DNA of 9,855 nucleotides from positions 1 to 9,855 of the forward strand of contig JAFACO010000056.1 in the NCBI GenBank assembly GCA_023425485.1, written 5' to 3'. How positions within the stretch are numbered: position 1 is the stretch's first letter; every line of letters begins with the position of its first letter. Below are positions 5,414 through 9,855 of this stretch, one piece after another. The notes under the pieces are model-generated. The model saw only the letters and a program-made list of their open reading frames with translations, was not told where the DNA came from and ran no database searches. Source of the DNA: Bacillota bacterium (GTDB lineage Bacteria; Bacillota; Clostridia; Lachnospirales; Lachnospiraceae). Position numbers and translations under genes: made by a program.

Positions 5414-7411
5414 ATGGAACTCTCATCACACAAATCAAAAATTTCAAAACTATCACTTGGAGGAATTCTCGTTACATTAGGAGTCGTTTACGGAGATATT
5501 GGTACTTCACCACTTTACGTAATGAAATCCGTACTTCATGGAAATGGCGGAATAGCTAATGTATCAGAAAATTTTGTACTTGGAACCTTATCCTTGGTGT
5601 TTTGGACACTCACAATTTTAACTACAATTAAATATGTACTCATCACATTAAAAGCAGATAATAACGGTGAAGGTGGTATCTTCTCACTCTTTACTCTCGT
5701 TCGTAAAAATTCTAAGTGGCTAGTTATTCCTGCAATGATAGGCGGTTCTGCGCTATTAGCTGATGGTATGCTGACCCCTGCAGTAACTGTTACTTCCGCC
5801 GTAGAGGGATTAAAGTTACTTCCCGTATTCCATGATTTTTTTGGTAACAGCCAAAGTAATATATTAATTATTGTAATATTTATCATTTTTACCTTGTTTT
5901 TTATACAGCATCTTGGAACAGAATCTATAGGAAAATTATTCGGTCCCATCATGTTTATATGGTTCAGCAGCTTAGCTGTATTTGGTATTATTAACCTTAC
6001 AAAGGATCCAACCTTACTAAGAGCCCTATCTCCTCACTATGCTATTAATATTTTATTTAGTAGTGATAATAAAGTCGGATTTTTTATCCTGGGAAGCATC
6101 TTCTTATGTTCCACCGGTGCAGAAGCCTTGTATTCTGACCTAGGGCATGTTGGCAGAAAAAACATATACTTTACATGGCCATTTATTAAAGTCTGTTTAT
6201 TACTTAACTACTTTGGTCAAGGTGCATGGATACTATCCGTTAACAATGATCCTACCTTTAACACGACCCATGAAATAAATCCATTTTATCAAATGATTCC
6301 TGATAATTTTTTGGTCTATGGAATTATTATATCAACATTAGCCGCAATTATTGCTTCTCAAGCATTAATTTCAGGTTCCTTTACCCTTGTATCGGAAGCA
6401 ATTAAACTGGATTTGTTCCCAAAATTGCACATGTTGTACCCATCTCGATTAAAAGGACAGTTATACATTCCAGCTATTAATCGGATTTTATGTATTGTTT
6501 GTATTGGTATTGTCCTTTACTTCCAAAGTTCTGAGAAAATGGAAGCGGCATATGGGCTAGCGATAACAGTTACTATGCTTATGACCACCATCCTTTTGTT
6601 TAACTTTATGTTGAAGAAGAAAACACCTATTGTATTAGCAGTAATTATGTTAGTATTCTTTATGGCATTTGAACTATCCTTCTTCCTATCAAATCTTCTT
6701 AAGTTTTTCCATGGTGGATTTGTTGCGGTAATTATAGCCTTAGCCATATTATTTGTTATGTACCTATGGTATAAATCACACATTGTTAAGAACCGATATC
6801 GAGAATATGTATATATGGAAGACTATAAGAGTCAGTTAGATCAACTTCGTCATGATACCGATATTCCTAAATACGCCAGTAACCTTGTATGCCTAACCAG
6901 CTGTGCTAATCCCAAGGAAATTGAACGTAAATTCATGTACTTTCTTTTGGATAAACGACCGAAAAGGGCTGATGTTTATTGGTTTGTTAATGTTATTGTA
7001 ACGGATGATCCTTATCAGGCTGAATATTCCATTGAGACTTTTGACACTTCGTTCATTGTAAACATTCAATTAAAGCTAGGTTTTCGAGTTGAGCAAAATC
7101 TAAATGTATATATGCGTCAAATTTCAACTGAATTAGTAAAGAGTAAAGAGATTGATATTCAAACTCATACCTACTCAATTCTTCCAGATCGTAAATTAGG
7201 TGATTTCCGCTTCATTTTCATTCAGGAAATCCTCTCACAGGAATCCTCTCTTAGAGGCTGGGAAGCTTATTTACTAAAAATCAAGTTTTTTATACAGAAG
7301 TTCACTGCTGATCCTACCGTTTGGTTTGGACTAGATACCAGTGATGTTTATATCGAAAAGGTACCCATGTTCTATAGCCAGTCTAATCGCACGATATTAA
7401 AAAGAAAATAG
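5414..7411 (+). CDS. kup: KUP-family low-affinity potassium transporter
   Basis: The product is 665 residues, normal for the KUP/HAK/KT family of K+ uptake proteins, which bring potassium across the cytoplasmic membrane, probably with protons. The ATG at 5414 has AAGGGG 6 nt before it. The signature G-V-V-Y-G-D-I-G-T-S-P-L-Y is at 23-35, N-G-E-G-G at 84-88, the A-D-G-M-L-T-P-A-V segment at 116-124 and T-G-A-E-A-L-Y-S-D-L-G-H at 234-245. About twelve hydrophobic segments lie between residues 15 and 453. A soluble C-terminal part follows from about 455 to the end, of the form seen in Firmicute members. The gene stands alone, under a strong promoter, a riboswitch-like leader and an attenuator, with its own terminator. 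Potassium as substrate is family knowledge. Control by a metal or other ligand through the leader is inference. Confidence 0.95.
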   Translation: MELSSHKSKISKLSLGGILVTLGVVYGDIGTSPLYVMKSVLHGNGGIANVSENFVLGTLSLVFWTLTILTTIKYVLITLKADNNGEGGIFSLFTLVRKNSKWLVIPAMIGGSALLADGMLTPAVTVTSAVEGLKLLPVFHDFFGNSQSNILIIVIFIIFTLFFIQHLGTESIGKLFGPIMFIWFSSLAVFGIINLTKDPTLLRALSPHYAINILFSSDNKVGFFILGSIFLCSTGAEALYSDLGHVGRKNIYFTWPFIKVCLLLNYFGQGAWILSVNNDPTFNTTHEINPFYQMIPDNFLVYGIIISTLAAIIASQALISGSFTLVSEAIKLDLFPKLHMLYPSRLKGQLYIPAINRILCIVCIGIVLYFQSSEKMEAAYGLAITVTMLMTTILLFNFMLKKKTPIVLAVIMLVFFMAFELSFFLSNLLKFFHGGFVAVIIALAILFVMYLWYKSHIVKNRYREYVYMEDYKSQLDQLRHDTDIPKYASNLVCLTSCANPKEIERKFMYFLLDKRPKRADVYWFVNVIVTDDPYQAEYSIETFDTSFIVNIQLKLGFRVEQNLNVYMRQISTELVKSKEIDIQTHTYSILPDRKLGDFRFIFIQEILSQESSLRGWEAYLLKIKFFIQKFTADPTVWFGLDTSDVYIEKVPMFYSQSNRTILKRK

Positions 7412-7440
7412 TTATTATATTTTACTCTGAAGGACGAAAG

Positions 7441-7478
7441 AAAAAGGGATGTTTATCAAACGATAAACACCCCTTTTT
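7441..7478. terminator. Bidirectional terminator between kup and the aldo/keto reductase
   Basis: Arms AAAAAGGG-A-TGTTTATC and GATAAACA-C-CCCTTTTT form two 8-bp helices joined by one A/C mismatch, with the 4-nt loop AAAC (7458-7461). It has T runs in both directions. It can end kup on the plus strand and the aldo/keto reductase, whose stop is at 7524-7526, on the minus strand. Confidence 0.88.
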
Positions 7479-7523
7479 CTATATAACTTTAATTTGAAAC
7501 GCTTCTTCTGCTCTATTTACTCA

Positions 7524-8483
7524 TTACAACGCTCCTACAATTTTATGAGGTACATATAATTCTTCCAGATATGCAAGCTCTTCCTTACTTAGCTTTACGT
7601 TAAAACTACCCACAGCATCATCAAAATACTTCTCTTTTGTTGCACCAATAATTGCTGAAGTGATACCTTTGGCAAACTCCCAAGCCAATGCAATCTGAGT
7701 CATGGTGCAGTTTTTCCTGTTAGCTAACTCTGAGACTCTATCTACTATATCCATGTCAGTATCTTTTGTACTATCATATTTACCAGCCGCTGTAACATCT
7801 GTCTTGCTTCGTAAGGTATCTGCTGACCAAGGTCTTGATAATCTTCCAGCCGCTAATGGACTATATGGTGTTATAACCACTCCGTCTTCCTTACAAATAG
7901 GAATTAATTCTCTTTCGTCCTCACGATATAGAAGATTATAATGATTTTGCATGGATACAAACTTGGTCCATCCATTCATCTCAGCAATTCTTTGAAGTTT
8001 TGCAAATTGATATCCATACATAGCAGAGGCTCCAAGGGCACGAACTTTTCCAGACTCTACAACCTTGTGGAGTGCCTCCATGGTTTCCTCAACTGGAGTG
8101 TTATAATCAAAACGATGAATAATAAGTAAATCCACATAATCCATACCCAACCGCTTCAAAGAACCCTCTACTTCTCGTGGAATTGCTTCTTTCGACAGGT
8201 TACCCTCGTTAAAATATACTTTTGTTGCTACTACGACTTTATCTCTAGAGACATTCTTTTTAATTGCATTTCCAAGATATTCTTCACTTGTTCCTGCTGA
8301 ATAGCAGTTAGCTGTATCAAAAAAATTAATTCCCAAATCCAAAGCATGCTTAATTATCGCTTCGCTCTCAGATGGATTTAATGTCCAGGCATGCATTTTA
8401 CTTGCGGGATCACCAAAACTCATACAACCCACACATAAACGCGATATCTCAATTTCTGAACTTCCTAATTTTGCATATTCCAT
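7524..8483 (-). CDS. Aldo/keto reductase
   Basis: The product is a 319-residue cytoplasmic (alpha/beta)8-barrel oxidoreductase, expected to use NADPH on aldehydes or ketones. The catalytic tetrad is visible: D56 and Y61 in F-D-T-A-N-C-Y, K88 in V-A-T-K-V, and H123 in L-I-I-H-R. The later S-M-Q-N-x-Y-N-L-L-Y-R, V-I-T-P-Y-S-P-L-A-x-G and I-I-G-A-T-K segments are the usual cofactor and barrel elements of the YajO-like group. Start: the ATG at 8483 has AAAGGGT 7 nt before it, and the family N-terminus begins with a short strand then K-L-G-x-S; an ATG 11 codons earlier lacks a ribosome binding site. The natural substrate cannot be read from sequence. A MerR-type promoter ahead of the gene suggests induction by a reactive compound or other stress, which is an inference. 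Confidence 0.93.
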   Translation of the reverse strand: MEYAKLGSSEIEISRLCVGCMSFGDPASKMHAWTLNPSESEAIIKHALDLGINFFDTANCYSAGTSEEYLGNAIKKNVSRDKVVVATKVYFNEGNLSKEAIPREVEGSLKRLGMDYVDLLIIHRFDYNTPVEETMEALHKVVESGKVRALGASAMYGYQFAKLQRIAEMNGWTKFVSMQNHYNLLYREDERELIPICKEDGVVITPYSPLAAGRLSRPWSADTLRSKTDVTAAGKYDSTKDTDMDIVDRVSELANRKNCTMTQIALAWEFAKGITSAIIGATKEKYFDDAVGSFNVKLSKEELAYLEELYVPHKIVGAL

Positions 8484-8490
8484 TTCATTC

Positions 8491-8497
8491 ACCCTTT
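8491..8497 (-). promoter_or_regulatory. Ribosome binding site that fixes the aldo/keto reductase start
   Basis: AAAGGGT on the minus strand, 7 nt before the ATG at 8483, lies within the longer open frame from 8516 and so supports the shorter protein. Confidence 0.75.
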
Positions 8498-8511
8498 CAT
8501 AAGTCAATTTA

Positions 8512-8530
8512 TACATTATCTTATAATGTA
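8512..8530 (-). repeat. 19-bp palindrome in the leader of the aldo/keto reductase gene
   Basis: Arms TACATTAT (8512-8519) and ATAATGTA (8523-8530) are perfect 8-bp complements around CTT. The site lies about 30 to 50 nt after the expected transcription start and 29 nt above the ATG. It looks like the operator of a dimeric repressor, though its 8-3-8 layout does not match the PerR or Fur boxes I know. It could also be a small hairpin in the mRNA. Confidence 0.5.
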
Positions 8531-8568
8531 AACTTCATAAAATAAGTATTGTCCTTGGTTATTACAAA

Positions 8569-8599
8569 ATTGTAATCCTTAGAGTTAAGTCCATGTCAA
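8569..8599 (-). promoter_or_regulatory. MerR-type promoter of the aldo/keto reductase gene
   Basis: On the minus strand a perfect TTGACA (8594-8599) and TACAAT (8569-8574) are separated by 19 bp. This long spacer is the mark of promoters twisted into shape by MerR-family activators. The spacer carries a degenerate dyad centred on TTAA with AAGG at its right end, recalling the GGAGTTAACTCC-type site often seen before such reductase genes. The -10 box lies inside another dyad, ATTACAA and TTGTAAT around two bases (8561-8576). Transcription would start near 8562. No merR gene is in the window. Confidence 0.55.
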
Positions 8600-8618
8600 G
8601 AATTATTTCTCATAATTC
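8600..8618. repeat. Inverted repeat between methyltransferase and reductase genes
   Basis: GAATTAT (8600-8606) and ATAATTC (8612-8618) are perfect 7-bp arms around five bases, directly next to the -35 box of the reductase promoter. There is no U tract on either strand, so it is unlikely to be a terminator. It may be an upstream regulator site. Confidence 0.35.
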
Positions 8619-8646
8619 AAAAATAGGCACACCCCACAGCCTTCCT

Positions 8647-9249
8647 TTATTTTTTAGCATCCAATACAAACATAGAGGCATCCTGATTCATGAAGATCTT
8701 ACTACCTGAATAAAAAGTTTTTGACTGAATATCACGATACCCAATTTTTTTCATAAGATCGGCAAGCTTATTCTGTTCAAACCCATTATGAACCATATCA
8801 TTAGAAATTGCTTCATTCTTATCAAAATCAACAATAATTAAATGGCCATTCTCATTTAAAACATTATAAAGTCTTGATAAAACCAAATCCACCTCTTTTA
8901 TATGCAGCAGAACTTGAGCCATAAAAATATAATCCATGTGCAAATCTAAATTTTCTTCTGTTTCAATGTCAAAACACATAGTATCAGCATTCTGAAAATT
9001 CAAATCAGTTATTTTCTGCTTCATCTGGTTAATCATATTTTGCGACGAATCAAGGAACAGAACCGATTTAAAATCCTTTAATAATTGCATTCCTACCAAC
9101 CCAGTTCCACATCCAAAATCAATCGCATGTTTATTCTCAGTATCCACCAGACATTCTCGAATTGCAGCAGCAGCAACCTTTGCAATATGAATCCTCTCGT
9201 TCGTATCATATGTATTAGCCATCATTTCAAAAATATCTGTGTTTCCCAT
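8647..9249 (-). CDS. Class I SAM-dependent methyltransferase
   Basis: The product is 200 residues from the ATG at 9249. SAM-binding motif I reads A-I-D-F-G-C-G-T-G (42-50). It is followed by V-L-F-L-D (63-67), whose aspartate should hold the ribose, C-F-D at 92-94, Q-V-L-L-H-I (112-117) and H-L-I-I-V-D (136-141). This is the compact Methyltransf_11/12/25 fold with no extra domain, so the acceptor, whether small molecule or macromolecule, cannot be told. Start choice: AGAGG at 9259-9263 stands 9 nt upstream, and this start gives the family-like opening I-F-E-M-M-A-N-T-Y-D-T. A longer reading from 9276 would overlap the preceding gene by 25 nt. With the chosen start the gap to the DUF2809 gene is 2 nt, so the two are co-transcribed and probably translationally coupled. 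Confidence 0.85.
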   Translation of the reverse strand: MGNTDIFEMMANTYDTNERIHIAKVAAAAIRECLVDTENKHAIDFGCGTGLVGMQLLKDFKSVLFLDSSQNMINQMKQKITDLNFQNADTMCFDIETEENLDLHMDYIFMAQVLLHIKEVDLVLSRLYNVLNENGHLIIVDFDKNEAISNDMVHNGFEQNKLADLMKKIGYRDIQSKTFYSGSKIFMNQDASMFVLDAKK

Positions 9250-9251
9250 GC

Positions 9252-9638
9252 CTATCTGCCTCTCCATTTTATCCATTCATAAATACCTAACAAAATACAT
9301 CCAACTCCATAGCAAAGAATATCCATTACATCAAATACAGATCCGACTATAATTCGAGCAAACATATTATTTTCTAATCGAAGTATTTGTACTAAATTGA
9401 AATATTGCAAGCATTCCACCACAACTGCAAACAGAAATACATAAATCGGCAGCCACCCACATTTATCAGGAACAATTACTCTAACTGCCAAATATATAAC
9501 CACTACGACTAACACATCTCCAACATATGGTCTTATAACTGTATCGTGTACAAATAGTGCAATCAGCACTTCTATTATAAGTACAATTCCAAATGCAAGT
9601 GTATATTTAATTCTCATAGCTTTATTATCTATAATCAT
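9252..9638 (-). CDS. DUF2809 family membrane protein
   Basis: The product is 128 residues, with the ATG at 9638 preceded by AGAGGAAGG. Hydrophobic segments lie at about 12-30, 41-56, 63-80 and 105-120, so it is a small four-helix protein of the cytoplasmic membrane. The family pattern is clear: R-P-Y-V-G-D at 36-41, F-A-V-V-V-E-C-L-Q-Y-F at 70-80, R-I-I-V-G-S-x-F-D at 95-103 and D-I-L-C-Y-x-x-G at 106-113. Function is unknown for the family, as far as I know. It is followed after 2 nt by the methyltransferase and preceded, with a 74-nt gap, by a gene entering from the right edge. No promoter of its own is evident, so an operon of three genes is plausible. Confidence 0.85.
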   Translation of the reverse strand: MIIDNKAMRIKYTLAFGIVLIIEVLIALFVHDTVIRPYVGDVLVVVVIYLAVRVIVPDKCGWLPIYVFLFAVVVECLQYFNLVQILRLENNMFARIIVGSVFDVMDILCYGVGCILLGIYEWIKWRGR

Positions 9639-9712
9639 AACCTTCCTCTAATCCTTAACTTTCACTTTAAAAGTTATTCACTTGTAATTTGAATAGATTA
9701 CCAAATATATTA

Positions 9713-9855
9713 TTACCTTCTCTTAGCAAATAACTCTCCTTGCAGCTTCCATGTACTTCCATCCTGAGTACTTATATTTTGCCAACGAAATGAGTTCTCT
9801 GTAATCTCGGAAAATACCCATTTCATTTTTTTAAGTGTAATTTCCGTTAAAATAA
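9713..9855 (-). CDS. C-terminal end of a conserved hypothetical protein, cut by right edge
   Basis: Forty-six codons and a TAA stop (9713-9715) are open to the right edge on the minus strand; the N-terminus lies outside. The visible end has K-W-V-F-S-E-I-T, then N-S-F-R-W, then D-G-S-T-W-K-L and a basic end A-K-R-R. This spacing of tryptophans (W-x-F-x-x-I, S-F-x-W, D-G-x-T-W-x-L, E-x-x-A-K-R) is familiar from the C-terminal strands of small conserved bacterial proteins of the DUF1579 or related type, but I cannot name the family with certainty. There is no terminator between it and the DUF2809 gene, so the two may be co-transcribed. Confidence 0.65.
   Translation of the reverse strand, partial: ILTEITLKKMKWVFSEITENSFRWQNISTQDGSTWKLQGELFAKRR

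Noticed and set aside
5350..5559. Small open frame (69 codons) starting in the hairpin before kup
   Set aside because: It overlaps the kup start in another frame, has no ribosome binding site and its translation is kup read out of frame.
5536..6783. Minus-strand open frames inside kup
   Set aside because: They are antisense to a full-length, motif-complete transporter.
8619..8646. Possible terminator after the methyltransferase gene
   Set aside because: Only a 4-bp AGGC/GCCT stem with a 10-nt loop precedes ATTTTT; too weak to call, although some termination there is possible.
9639..9712. Separate promoter for the DUF2809 gene
   Set aside because: The 74-nt gap is AT-rich and holds a short AACTTT/AAAGTT inverted repeat, but no -35/-10 pair that stands out from background.

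Overview
The window is AT-rich DNA with strong AGGAGG-type ribosome binding sites, a TTG start, intrinsic terminators with U tracts and proteins typical of Clostridia. The protein set (BspA-type leucine-rich repeat protein, PDZ/radical SAM/DUF512 protein, Firmicute-type KUP, DUF2809 protein) suggests a Lachnospiraceae-like anaerobe. That placement is an inference from gene content and base composition; no rRNA or other marker is present.

Left part, minus strand: a very long secreted leucine-rich repeat protein fills 1-2454 and runs off the left edge without a stop. Next come a 191-residue XRE regulator fused to four membrane helices (2646-3221) and a radical SAM/DUF512 protein (3465-4895) with its own extended -10 promoter and terminator. 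These look like three separate transcription units.

Middle, plus strand: the 518 bases between the DUF512 start and the next gene hold two back-to-back control regions. The DUF512 promoter lies at 4957-4977, and I see nothing definable in about 4980-5110. Then comes a TTGACT/17/TAAAAT promoter, followed by a structured leader of about 110 nt ending in a strong intrinsic terminator, and finally a nested inverted repeat just ahead of kup, a KUP-family potassium transporter (5414-7411). The leader resembles the yybP-ykoY (Mn2+) riboswitch class at both conserved ends. Its closing helix uses the same bases as the terminator stem, so it looks like an ON switch. This is the most interesting item in the window.

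Right part, minus strand: a shared bidirectional terminator (7441-7478) separates kup from an aldo/keto reductase (7524-8483). That gene has a promoter with the 19-bp spacer typical of MerR-family control. Upstream are a SAM-dependent methyltransferase (8647-9249), a DUF2809 membrane protein (9252-9638) only 2 nt from it, and the last 46 codons of another gene (9713-9855) entering from the right edge. These three may be one operon.

I see no tRNA, rRNA, CRISPR array, insertion sequence or phage gene. Apart from the riboswitch/kup pairing and several unexplained dyads in leaders, the genes belong to known families.
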